Positions 1 to 5,519 are shown, numbered from the stretch's first letter. The stretch: DNA of 5,519 nucleotides from Micavibrio sp. (GCA_027051315.1 JALTZE010000050.1:1-5519), one strand, 5' to 3'. Translations and numbers: made by a program. The notes: generated from the letters alone by a model not told the origin.

Positions 1-462
1 TAAAGCATTGTCCAGTGCTTTGATAATTTCTTCTTTGAAATCCTTTTCAATATCTATTTCACGGCTAAAATACATTTCTGTAAGCATATATGAAAGCCCT
101 GCCCACATATCCCCAGAAAAATTTTTATTTGTGGTTGTGTCTGCTTTTCTGTTCACCTTTCCATCTTTGATATATTTCTTTACCAATGCTAATACATCTT
201 TGTCTTTTGTTGCTACATACCATATAGAAATGAATTTTACGGAATCTCCTGCGTTTTTTATTTTTTCTATATTTTTCTTTAGGTTTTTGTGGACTTCGTT
301 TGCTTTTTTCTCCAGTTCCTCTAATGGAGCATCTTTAAATAGTTCAGGCTTAAATTTAAATACAGGTTTCCAGGCAAATCTGACTATTGTATTTACCCCC
401 CATCTGACAGGTGATAGTAAAATAATTCCTAAAAGTTGCAAGAAAAAATATAAATAAAACAT
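1..462 (-). CDS. Membrane-anchored protein of unknown function, incomplete at the window edge
   Basis: The minus strand is open without a stop for 154 codons from ATG at 460-462 to base 1, so the C-terminus is outside the window. AGGAG at 470-474 is seven bases upstream and overlaps the endolysin TAG stop (TAGGAG). The protein begins with a hydrophobic segment, FYLYFFLQLLGIILL (residues 2-16), a single membrane anchor or signal-anchor, followed by Arg and Trp residues. A Lys/Glu-rich helical part follows (about 45-75, LEELEKKANEVHKNLKKN), then a mixed region with SIWYVATKD (about 79-87) and NFSGDMWAGLSYMLTEMYF (about 114-132). The family is not recognised. Placement right after the endolysin suggests a role in lysis or at the envelope, but with one membrane segment and this length it is not a typical holin. 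Confidence 0.8.
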   Translation of the reverse strand, partial: MFYLYFFLQLLGIILLSPVRWGVNTIVRFAWKPVFKFKPELFKDAPLEELEKKANEVHKNLKKNIEKIKNAGDSVKFISIWYVATKDKDVLALVKKYIKDGKVNRKADTTTNKNFSGDMWAGLSYMLTEMYFSREIDIEKDFKEEIIKALDNAL

Positions 463-472
463 CGCTGTACTC

Positions 473-844
473 CTATTTCTTTTGCAATCTCCTCTCAAAA
501 TGCGGTGCATCTTTGAAATGTTTAAAATGTCCGCCCCATCTGTTTTTGGGGTTTAAACTCTCCCAGTACTCCCCAAATTCTTCTATATCTTTTGGTTCGT
601 AGGTGAGCTTGTATTTAATCTTTCCGTTCTCTTCTATGGGTTTAAAAAAGTTCAGATCAATGGCAAGTCTTTTTAAGTGGTAAGAGTTCATTGTTTTTGA
701 TAGACCTTTTTTAATGTAAATTTCTTGCTGGTCTTTTGTTCGGTATAATTCACCTCCTGTTACCTTCCAACCTTTTTCTTCTATAAATTGAATTAGTTTT
801 GCTACATCTTTTAAGAATTCCCACTGTTCATCAACAAGACTCAC
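473..844 (-). CDS. M15-family zinc endopeptidase, probable endolysin
   Basis: This 123-residue protein looks like a peptidoglycan-cutting L-alanyl-D-glutamate or D,D-peptidase of family M15, related to the phage T5 type of endolysin. The zinc site is complete: SYHLKRLAID contributes His56 and Asp63 (S-x-H then seven residues to A-x-D), and DAPHFE contributes His115, with Asp112 three residues earlier as the likely catalytic acid. The family's YRTKDQQEIYIKKG (about 34-47) and RWGGHFKHFKD segments are also present. There is no signal peptide, so access to the wall would need a holin, which is not identified here. Translation probably starts at GTG, overlapping the previous stop (GTGA). The small size is normal for single-domain M15 endolysins; there is no extra wall-binding domain. 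Cleavage specificity cannot be read from sequence. Confidence 0.9.
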   Translation of the reverse strand: MSLVDEQWEFLKDVAKLIQFIEEKGWKVTGGELYRTKDQQEIYIKKGLSKTMNSYHLKRLAIDLNFFKPIEENGKIKYKLTYEPKDIEEFGEYWESLNPKNRWGGHFKHFKDAPHFERRLQKK

Positions 845-1440
845 ATTACCCCCTCCCCAGGCAGTGGTGATTGCTGTATAGACTGCTGATATATCTGCTC
901 TTCAATATTTTTGATGTCTATTTGCAATAGTTCTTCAAGATCTGTAAATGCTGATAGGTCGTTGTCTATGTATGACCAAATCAGATTATCGTACGTTTGA
1001 TACCAAGACAGTAATGCCTGTGCTTCAGCGTCATTTTGAGATGCGTAAAGTTGAATATCTGCAAGTCCGTTGTAGCCGTATTCATCGCAAACCTTTTGAA
1101 CTCTCTGCTTTTCAAATGATAAAAGTTCTTCTTGTTTTTCTTGTTTTTTCTCTTGTAATTTTTCGGTTTCTGTTTTTACTCTCCAACTTCCATTATCGTT
1201 TACTAATTTATCATCCCAACTGCATTTTAAAGGTTGCCAATTAGGATTTAGCTGTAGTATATGCTTAATTCCTTTTTCATCTATATAGAAAGTATATGGT
1301 TGTGGTAGATTTCGAATGTCAATTACTTCGTCAGTTTCTGGATTGTATCTTAAAAATTTGATATCTATATGAGGAATACTAACCCCAGTATGAGTTGCTG
1401 TTCCTATGACTAAATCATCATTTTTAATTATCCCTTTCAT
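841..1440 (-). CDS. Putative tail fibre assembly protein
   Basis: This 199-residue protein probably helps the fibres fold or assemble, judged mainly by position after the fibre genes. The N-terminal half (about 1-88) is beta-like, with FLRYNPETDEVIDIRNLP and a Trp-containing segment (NWQPLKCSWDD, then GSWRVKT). A charged coiled-coil-like stretch follows (about 90-116, ETEKLQEKKQEKQEELL). A helical C-terminal part (about 120-172) carries YNGLADIQLYAS and EAQALLSWYQTYDNLIWSY, a layout like other fibre-linked proteins, which end in a helix with W-Y/W-x-Y residues. The ATG at 1440 has GGAGG at 1447-1451, and one base separates it from the previous stop. The last codons (PGEGVM) are G-rich because they contain the next gene's ribosome-binding site. 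The exact family is not certain. Confidence 0.62.
   Translation of the reverse strand: MKGIIKNDDLVIGTATHTGVSIPHIDIKFLRYNPETDEVIDIRNLPQPYTFYIDEKGIKHILQLNPNWQPLKCSWDDKLVNDNGSWRVKTETEKLQEKKQEKQEELLSFEKQRVQKVCDEYGYNGLADIQLYASQNDAEAQALLSWYQTYDNLIWSYIDNDLSAFTDLEELLQIDIKNIEEQIYQQSIQQSPLPGEGVM
845..858 (-). promoter_or_regulatory. Ribosome-binding site that fixes the GTG start of the endolysin gene
   Basis: On the minus strand GGGGAGGGGG lies just upstream of ATGTGAG. The ATG at 844-846 is in frame with the upstream gene and is its last sense codon before TGA. The peptidase frame begins at the overlapping GTG (842-844). The GGAGG core at 852-856 is seven bases from that GTG, the right distance, so the GTG is chosen as the start. 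Confidence 0.75.
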
Positions 1441-1441
1441 T

Positions 1442-2143
1442 TTATGCCTCCGCGTATATTACTATCCGTCCACTATCTGAAGTTGTGGACAAAGTTTCAT
1501 AAGAATGTGATGACTTAATTACATATCTTGATGTTAACTCCGGTATAACCAAAGATGATCTTTCTCCTGGAACATTCTGTATATATTCGTTGTATATTCC
1601 ACCTCTACTTATAACAGGTTTCCTTGACCAATTTATATCCACTTGAATATTTACAGTAGGCGGGTATACATCATTAGGAGTTGAAGTTATAGCCCAACCT
1701 ACAACGAAGTTTTCAATTAATCTACTTTTATTTTTTAATGGAATTATTGTTATTGTACCTGTATCAGCGATTTCCACTTTTGCAATCAGCATATCATCAT
1801 ACTTTGTGTCAAACTGTTCATCGCTTTCATCCACACTGTTAGGATTGTAATTGGTATCTACTACACTTATTAGATAAAAACTGTTTTTGTTTGGAATGTG
1901 ATTATTTATGCTTTTTCCGTTTAGACTATATCTTAAATGGTATGTATCTACCTGCCCTGCAGTAGTAGGAATTGGCACAGTAAAAGATAAATCTGTTCTG
2001 CCTGTTGTGTTTATCTTTACATCTTGAATTAAAAATTCTTGTCCTTCTGCTATGGAAATGGTTACGGTTCCATCTCCGTTATTAACTCCAGATAAAGAAA
2101 GTGTATTATCAGGAGTAAGTATTTCTGGATATACTGGCTTCAT
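1442..2143 (-). CDS. Putative tail fibre or receptor-binding protein, beta-rich
   Basis: This 233-residue protein is rich in Thr, Ser, Asn, Val and Ile in an alternating, beta-strand-like pattern, with no membrane segment or signal peptide. The middle (about 67-122) has DTYHLRYSLNGK, then FYLISVVDTNYNP, then FDTKYDDMLIAKVEI. As I recall it, this resembles a module found in proteins beside phage fibres (H-L-R, a Y-N-P loop, F-D-T-x-Y-D-D-M-L-x-A-x-V). The N-terminus contains a Gly-rich turn and TVTISIAEGQEFLIQDVKI, which suggests a jelly-roll or similar fold. The ATG at 2143 directly follows the collar fibre stop, and GGAGG lies at 2152-2156. Position between a short fibre and a likely fibre assembly factor suggests it is the distal fibre or receptor-binding subunit. 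That role is inferred from context and composition; no enzyme motif is visible. Confidence 0.75.
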   Translation of the reverse strand: MKPVYPEILTPDNTLSLSGVNNGDGTVTISIAEGQEFLIQDVKINTTGRTDLSFTVPIPTTAGQVDTYHLRYSLNGKSINNHIPNKNSFYLISVVDTNYNPNSVDESDEQFDTKYDDMLIAKVEIADTGTITIIPLKNKSRLIENFVVGWAITSTPNDVYPPTVNIQVDINWSRKPVISRGGIYNEYIQNVPGERSSLVIPELTSRYVIKSSHSYETLSTTSDSGRIVIYAEA

Positions 2144-2794
2144 TTATACAACCTCCAATTTTATAGACCCATTCTCTACAAATAACCTATATACAATCCC
2201 TGTTGCTCTGTCTTTTATTTGAAATTCTCCGTTCGCGTTTTCACGGAATATTGCAGTATCTTTTGATGGGGGGACAGAAAAAAGATTGCTATGAGCTGTT
2301 GTGTCTGAATTGTGAGCAGTTATCTCATCATTTACATATTTTCTGCTTGCAAGGACTATAGCAGGATCTATTTTGAGCTGAACGCTGTCAACATTCTCAA
2401 CTTCCATGATAAAGCGTATATACATATCATTTCCAGCACCTTGAGAAAGAACTGGTTTATATGTCTCTGGATAGTTTCCAATAGCAATCAGTTTATTTTG
2501 TTCATCAAATATTCCTATTTCACGAATCGTAAATCCACCGACATCTGCGGGGATAATTCCCTCCACTATCACCCAGTTTGGATTTGCTGAATCTGTAGTA
2601 ATTCTGTTTATTTGAGCTCTATAAACCTCATTAACCAATGCAGTCTGAGTTTCGTTCGGTGCGTAATAATTGCCGTTTCCATCGCCAACGGCAAATTCTG
2701 TAATGTTGACAGCTGTTCCGCTTGCTTGTGCTTCTGCTAATTTTTGTTTTCCATAGCTGGTTAGTATCGTATAGTAATTCTCATTTGTAGCCAT
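2144..2794 (-). CDS. Tail-collar fibre protein (DUF3751 type), short
   Basis: This 216-residue protein is a tail fibre whose N-terminus anchors it to the baseplate. Residues 1-150 fit the DUF3751 tail-collar fibre domain closely: YYTILTSYGKQKLAEA, the hallmark FAVGDGNG (34-41), VNEVYRAQINR, then VGGFTIREIGIFDE (85-98), LIAIGNYPETYKP and MYIRFIMEVENV. At about 149-171, ASRKYVNDEITAHNSDTTAHSN resembles the H-N-x-D-x-x-A-H linker of fibre shafts. Only about 45 residues follow, so a long shaft and receptor-binding tip are absent from this chain. The ATG at 2794 has GGAGG at 2801-2805, which overlaps the TAG stop of the gpI-like gene (TAGGAGG). Its stop abuts the next start (TAAATG). Host recognition may be shared with the downstream 233-residue protein. 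Confidence 0.92.
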   Translation of the reverse strand: MATNENYYTILTSYGKQKLAEAQASGTAVNITEFAVGDGNGNYYAPNETQTALVNEVYRAQINRITTDSANPNWVIVEGIIPADVGGFTIREIGIFDEQNKLIAIGNYPETYKPVLSQGAGNDMYIRFIMEVENVDSVQLKIDPAIVLASRKYVNDEITAHNSDTTAHSNLFSVPPSKDTAIFRENANGEFQIKDRATGIVYRLFVENGSIKLEVV

Positions 2795-2804
2795 TTATAG
2801 CCTC

Positions 2805-3470
2805 CTACGACTGATATGGATAAACTGTTGTTGTGTGAACTGCTTGATAGCCAATAGCCCTGTAATCTCCAAAATTGGTTTGAATTTCCTTAACCTGATA
2901 TGGATAAACTGTTATATCGTGTCCTGATAAACAGGCTGTTGCTCTGTTTTGTTTGAAGTTTGAGGTGAGGTAGATAATCAGTTTTTCTAAGACCTCATGT
3001 GTAGGTTTGATTCTTGGTAGGAGTTCTGAAATCAGTGAAAATTTTTCCTCAGATATTCCATTTCTTACATCTGCCTCTATCCTGAACTCTGCCCATCTAT
3101 TTGGGTCTGTTTGCAAAACTGGTGTTATTTTTACATTTTCAAAGCCATAAAGGGATAAAATTTCCTTAATTCCTTTTACTGTTCCTGCTTTTTCATACCA
3201 GGGTATGGCGTTTATTACTCTATTTCTAAATTCTTCCTCTGTTTCAGATTTAAACCTGCTAAATCCTCTTTCTTTACCAAGCAGGTATAAAGCATTTGAA
3301 TTTGCAAATTGAGGGAATCTCTGTCTTCTTACTGTAAATGCATGTTGCCTAAAGTTTTCAATATTAACTTCCCAGGACTGATAAAGTTTATAAACATCTC
3401 TTTCTATTCTTTCTTTATTTCCTGTTTTAAAGCTTGTGGGAGAAATCTCCCAAAGCCAGTCTGCAATCAT
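2805..3470 (-). CDS. Baseplate/tail protein I (P2 gpI-like) with duplicated C-terminal motif
   Basis: This 221-residue protein resembles the Tail_P2_I family, baseplate wedge parts that lie next to the fibre attachment site. The family-like core spans about residues 60-115: ALYLLGKERGF, then SETEEEFRNRVINA, then AGTVKGIKEILSLYGF. This is the usual leucine-rich helix, the E-T-E-x-x-x-R-x-R motif and the K/A-G-T turn. LLPRIKPTHEVLEKL (about 150-164) matches the family's late K-P segment. Beyond residue 175 there is an extra tail in which TVYPYQ occurs twice, at 187-192 and 215-220, the second copy almost at the C-terminus. The ATG at 3470 shares a base with the tube stop (TAATG), and its ribosome-binding site is weak (GGGGTAG), so translation probably depends on coupling. 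The next gene encodes a fibre, as in P2 (I then H). Confidence 0.82.
   Translation of the reverse strand: MIADWLWEISPTSFKTGNKERIERDVYKLYQSWEVNIENFRQHAFTVRRQRFPQFANSNALYLLGKERGFSRFKSETEEEFRNRVINAIPWYEKAGTVKGIKEILSLYGFENVKITPVLQTDPNRWAEFRIEADVRNGISEEKFSLISELLPRIKPTHEVLEKLIIYLTSNFKQNRATACLSGHDITVYPYQVKEIQTNFGDYRAIGYQAVHTTTVYPYQS
2811..2829. repeat. Direct repeat copy A within the gpI-like gene
   Basis: The plus-strand 19-mer ctgatatggataaactgtt is identical to a second copy 84 bases away at 2895-2913. The spacing is exactly 28 codons, so both copies encode TVYPYQ in the same frame. This copy encodes the last residues but one of the protein, just before the Ser and TAG stop and about 17 bases from the fibre gene start. 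Confidence 0.9.
2895..2913. repeat. Direct repeat copy B within the gpI-like gene
   Basis: This is the upstream (in transcription order) copy of the 19-base repeat, encoding TVYPYQ at residues 187-192. Flanking bases differ from copy A, so the identity is limited to the motif. This fits a short duplication or gene conversion more than a long tandem repeat. Confidence 0.9.
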
Positions 3471-3919
3471 TATGCTATGCTACCCCATTCTATTGGTTGT
3501 AAAAGAATGAGTGTGATTTCAACATCAACTTTTTCATCGCCTTCTGCAGCTTTTGTCTTTGGATTGTCCATTTTCACAGACGGCAGTTTATCAGTGACAG
3601 TTACATTAAATTCATCATCAAGATAAGAAATAGTTATAGGGAAAGGAGCTATCTGGGAAACTCTCTGTTTCCCTTGAGATCTGACCCATTCCATTAATAT
3701 ATTAAATCCGGTTCTTGTAAGGGTAATCTTCCCTGAACCTTCCCATTTTCCCTTTGTCCAGCCGATAGGTATGTTTCCTCTGCCGTATCTTGCTTTTATG
3801 TTTTCTTTATCTTCATAATCAATTGCTACTATGTGGTCTTTTAGTATTTGAGGTGCATCGTCTATCCCTATTTCAACAGAACTCCAGTCATACTCTTTTC
3901 CATTGATTAATACATTCAT
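3470..3919 (-). CDS. Tail-tube-like protein
   Basis: This 149-residue protein probably forms the inner tail tube through which DNA passes. The main sign is the middle segment (about 44-75): GRGNIPIGWTKGKWEGSG followed by KITLTRTGFNILMEW. This matches the tube-protein pattern of a Gly-rich loop, a P-G-T/W-x-G turn and a strand ending in a small helix. A late acidic/Gly loop (about 122-130) followed by a beta-strand (VDVEITLILLQPIEW) is also typical. It lies directly downstream of the sheath, where tube genes normally are. The ATG at 3919 has GGAGG at 3930-3934, which overlaps the end of the sheath coding sequence. Length is close to known tubes (about 140-175 residues). A tube-like baseplate adaptor remains an alternative. 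Confidence 0.68.
   Translation of the reverse strand: MNVLINGKEYDWSSVEIGIDDAPQILKDHIVAIDYEDKENIKARYGRGNIPIGWTKGKWEGSGKITLTRTGFNILMEWVRSQGKQRVSQIAPFPITISYLDDEFNVTVTDKLPSVKMDNPKTKAAEGDEKVDVEITLILLQPIEWGSIA
3471..3489 (-). promoter_or_regulatory. Weak ribosome-binding region of the gpI-like gene, with TAATG coupling
   Basis: Upstream of ATG 3470 the minus strand has only GGGGTAGCATAGCATA, without the GGAGG that precedes the neighbouring genes. The start shares its A with the TAA of the tube gene. Translation re-initiation by ribosomes finishing the tube gene is the likely mode, which may set the low copy number of a baseplate part relative to the tube. Confidence 0.5.
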
Positions 3920-3925
3920 TTTTTA

Positions 3926-5131
3926 TTAACCTCCTATTTCAAGAAGTGGATTTTCAAAGGATTGATGTATTTCAATCCAGTCCATGTGTGGAGTTGGAAT
4001 TAGTTTTGTATATACATTTAGCTCTCTGGATGCCCAGATGTCCTGACCTTCAGGTATATATACTCTGTATCCATAAAGCTCCTTTCTGTCATACATTCCT
4101 ACTTTTAACGCATGTTCTATTTTTGCTTTCAGTTCCTGAACTGTAGGTGATTTTGTAGGTTTCACAGGATTTGAAGGATCCTGGTTGTTTGGCGGAAGTA
4201 TCTCACCTTTCAGGTATTTCATTACTGCTTTTCTGGATAGTTTTGCAGCCTTATCAGCTACTCTTCTTGCATACATAAAGTGGTAATCAGAAGTTGGGTC
4301 ATTCATGGCAACAGGGTTTGTTACGTAGTATCCTGCATATCCATCATAAGTTCTTATAGTTATGAAACCTGCCTGGTCAAGTGTGTATATATGAGAATAT
4401 GTAAGACCGTCTGGAAGAGAAACAAGATTTTTAATTGGAAATGCTCCTACTTCCCCAATGTCCTGAGAAACTTTAGCTCTTGAAATAAGTCCCATTATAG
4501 AACCAAGACCATTTCTATATCCCTTATTTCCTTTTATGTTTGTAAATGTTGCATAAGCAGCAACGACAAAAGTTCTTAAAGCTGTAAATCCAGACCATTC
4601 ATTGATTAGGTTTGTTACATAAGTATCATAATCAGGCTCAACAGTGGTATCAGGATTTTTATCTCTTGCTTCTACAATTGCCCAAACATATATATGTCTT
4701 GATACAAGGGAAGAAAGATAAGACTCTATTGATGCTGCAAGAGTTTTATCTATCGGTGTTAAAACTGCTATGTATTCAAAAAGTGCATCTCCATTAACAA
4801 GAGATTGATCTACGGCAGATTCTATTGCTGTCAGTATGTCATCAGATGTGTTAGAAGCTGCAGATATTGCATAGACTATTCCCTGTCCATTTGAAACAGC
4901 ATCAAGGAGTTTGTCTGCAAAAGCACCGCCAAACAGCTCAACAGCTTTCTCGTAATCATTAGGCAGGAACAGTCTATAAACCTGATTTGCTGTTGCAGTT
5001 CCTGAGGAATCCTTAATCCCGACTGCTATTGCTATTCCGTCTCCGGTAGCTGGTATTCGTCCTAACGCACCATCATAAAAAAGAACATCAACATCAGGTA
5101 ATGCTGATTTCTGTCCTTCTACTCTAATCAT
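3926..5131 (-). CDS. Contractile phage tail sheath protein
   Basis: This 401-residue protein would form the contractile outer cylinder of a myovirus-type tail, around the inner tube. The N-terminal part (about 1-60) has the turn-rich start seen in sheath proteins. A central alpha/beta region (about 80-195) includes FEYIAVLTP and HIYVWAIVEAR, followed by a conserved-looking TALRTFVVAAYATF stretch. The C-terminal sheath domain (about 240-310) carries LTYSHIYTLDQAGFITIRTYDG and then YARRVADKAAKLSRKAVMKYL. A proline-rich linker (about 313-330) precedes the last helix and the terminal strands (TPHMDWIEIHQSFENPLLE), the part that interlocks neighbouring subunits in known sheaths. It most resembles the DUF2586-type sheath-like family, recalled and not searched. 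The ATG at 5131 has GGAGG nine bases upstream and overlaps the previous stop. Length is normal for a compact sheath. Confidence 0.85.
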   Translation of the reverse strand: MIRVEGQKSALPDVDVLFYDGALGRIPATGDGIAIAVGIKDSSGTATANQVYRLFLPNDYEKAVELFGGAFADKLLDAVSNGQGIVYAISAASNTSDDILTAIESAVDQSLVNGDALFEYIAVLTPIDKTLAASIESYLSSLVSRHIYVWAIVEARDKNPDTTVEPDYDTYVTNLINEWSGFTALRTFVVAAYATFTNIKGNKGYRNGLGSIMGLISRAKVSQDIGEVGAFPIKNLVSLPDGLTYSHIYTLDQAGFITIRTYDGYAGYYVTNPVAMNDPTSDYHFMYARRVADKAAKLSRKAVMKYLKGEILPPNNQDPSNPVKPTKSPTVQELKAKIEHALKVGMYDRKELYGYRVYIPEGQDIWASRELNVYTKLIPTPHMDWIEIHQSFENPLLEIGG

Positions 5132-5427
5132 TATTTATTGCCTCCTTTCTTTTTAGTTAATGCCCCAGTGGTGATATCTTCACCCGCTTCTTCCTGGGCT
5201 TTTTTGTATAAAGCAGGAATTTCATAGCTTTTACTTTTTAAAAAAGCATCTATCATTTCTTTGAAGCGATTTTCTGAAATCTCATCGTCGTCTTTAATGT
5301 TAAAAGCAGCTTTCATGCCTTCAAAAATGTGCATTCTGTTTTTTAGAACGATTTCCCTTTCTTTATCTCCCTGTTTGATCTTTGCTTTTTTAATTAAAAG
5401 TTTTTCTGCTATTTCTTTTGCTTTCAT
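5131..5427 (-). CDS. Small charged protein of unknown function upstream of the tail sheath
   Basis: This 98-residue protein is not recognised. It is highly charged, with a Lys-rich N-terminus (MKAKEIAEKLLIKKAKIKQG), a probably helical middle (about residues 27-75) and a polar Lys/Gly-rich tail (TKKKGGNK). It has no signal peptide or membrane segment. The ATG start is supported by GGAGG at 5438-5442, ten bases upstream, and by its ATGA overlap with the preceding gene. Its TAA stop shares a base with the sheath ATG (TAATG), so the two are probably translationally coupled. A small helical protein next to the sheath could be a tail assembly chaperone or connector subunit. Chaperones usually lie downstream of the tube and before the tape measure, so this is only a guess. 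I see no clear slippery heptamer for a programmed frameshift. Confidence 0.8.
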   Translation of the reverse strand: MKAKEIAEKLLIKKAKIKQGDKEREIVLKNRMHIFEGMKAAFNIKDDDEISENRFKEMIDAFLKSKSYEIPALYKKAQEEAGEDITTGALTKKKGGNK

Positions 5428-5519
5428 GAGAATGTAACCTCCGTTTTAACTGGAATTTTGGGATACTCTTTGTCTAAAACAGATATTCCTTTTACTGTTA
5501 AAGTAGCCCTGTATTTGTT
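5424..5519 (-). CDS. C-terminal fragment of an unidentified phage structural protein (cut by window edge)
   Basis: Reading the minus strand from the right edge gives an open frame of 31 residues, beginning NKYRATLTVKG and ending KTEVTFS, then a TGA stop. The start lies outside the window. The stop overlaps the ATG of the next gene in an ATGA arrangement, and the next gene's GGAGG ribosome-binding site lies inside this frame, so this is a real upstream gene of the same operon. The alternating hydrophobic and polar residues suggest a beta-strand end. Its place just upstream of a small protein and the tail sheath would suit a tail terminator or head-tail joining protein, but this is inferred from position only. 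The fragment is too short to identify. Confidence 0.7.
   Translation of the reverse strand, partial: NKYRATLTVKGISVLDKEYPKIPVKTEVTFS

Noticed and set aside
8..457. 149-codon open frame on the plus strand
   Set aside because: It is antisense to the better-supported minus-strand gene at 1-462, has no good ribosome-binding site and encodes a low-complexity Ser/Phe-rich sequence typical of the reverse of an A+T-rich gene.
1125..1165. Repeated cttgttttt-like units
   Set aside because: They reflect the Lys/Glu/Gln coiled-coil codons (EKKQEKQEE) of the putative fibre assembly protein, and are not an independent repeat or CRISPR-like array.
948..1244. 98-codon plus-strand open frame inside the putative fibre assembly gene
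   Set aside because: It is antisense to a gene with a clear ribosome-binding site and operon position, and its product is an unnatural Phe/Leu/Arg mix.
2312..2590. 92-codon plus-strand open frame inside the collar fibre gene
   Set aside because: It is a shadow of the strongly conserved DUF3751-type fibre gene, with no family resemblance of its own.
3309..3626. 105-codon plus-strand open frame across the tube/gpI junction
   Set aside because: It runs antisense across two well-supported coupled genes and has no recognisable product.
4686..4697. Palindrome acatatatatgt
   Set aside because: It lies inside the sheath coding sequence, encodes ordinary residues and is expected by chance in A+T-rich DNA. 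No nearby feature suggests an operator.
3946..4797. Three short plus-strand open frames (66, 67 and 61 codons) within the sheath gene
   Set aside because: They are antisense shadows of the sheath coding sequence, without ribosome-binding sites or protein-like composition.
5131..5165. Possible slippery A-run near the end of the 98-residue gene (actaaaaagaaagg on the minus strand)
   Set aside because: It does not match the X-XXY-YYZ heptamer needed for a programmed frameshift, and the overlapping downstream gene has its own strong ribosome-binding site and ATG.

Overview
The window is a stretch of bacteriophage or prophage late genes, all read on the minus strand (right to left). It encodes contractile-tail proteins, then tail fibre and adhesion proteins, then a lysis gene. 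The DNA is A+T-rich by eye. Strong GGAGG ribosome-binding sites precede nearly every gene, and the proteins are rich in Lys and Glu. This fits a low-GC bacterial host, possibly a thermophile such as a member of the Aquificota, but the host assignment is a weak inference. No integrase, attachment site, capsid, terminase or portal gene is in view, so phage, prophage and phage-tail-like particle cannot be told apart here.

Layout in transcription order: (1) the C-terminal end of an unidentified protein (5424-5519, cut by the window edge); (2) a 98-residue charged protein of unknown function (5131-5427); (3) a 401-residue tail sheath protein (3926-5131); (4) a 149-residue tail-tube-like protein (3470-3919); (5) a 221-residue baseplate protein of the P2 gpI type, with a duplicated C-terminal motif (2805-3470); (6) a 216-residue tail-collar fibre protein of the DUF3751 type (2144-2794); (7) a 233-residue beta-rich protein, probably fibre or receptor-binding (1442-2143); (8) a 199-residue protein, probably a tail fibre assembly factor (841-1440); (9) a 123-residue M15-family zinc endopeptidase, the likely endolysin (473-844); (10) a membrane-anchored protein of unknown function, cut by the left edge (1-462).

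Every junction overlaps, abuts or is separated by only a few bases (largest gap 10), so this is almost certainly one late operon with translational coupling. No promoter or terminator is visible, and there is no non-coding stretch of note. The sheath and tube form the contractile cylinder. The gpI-like protein joins the baseplate to the fibres. The collar fibre, the 233-residue protein and the 199-residue protein form the host-recognition set, and the M15 enzyme would cut peptidoglycan at lysis.

The most notable points are the direct step from tube to gpI and fibre, with no tape measure or other baseplate genes between; the 28-residue-period duplication at the C-terminus of the gpI-like protein; and four proteins without a confident function (5424-5519, 5131-5427, 1442-2143 and 1-462).
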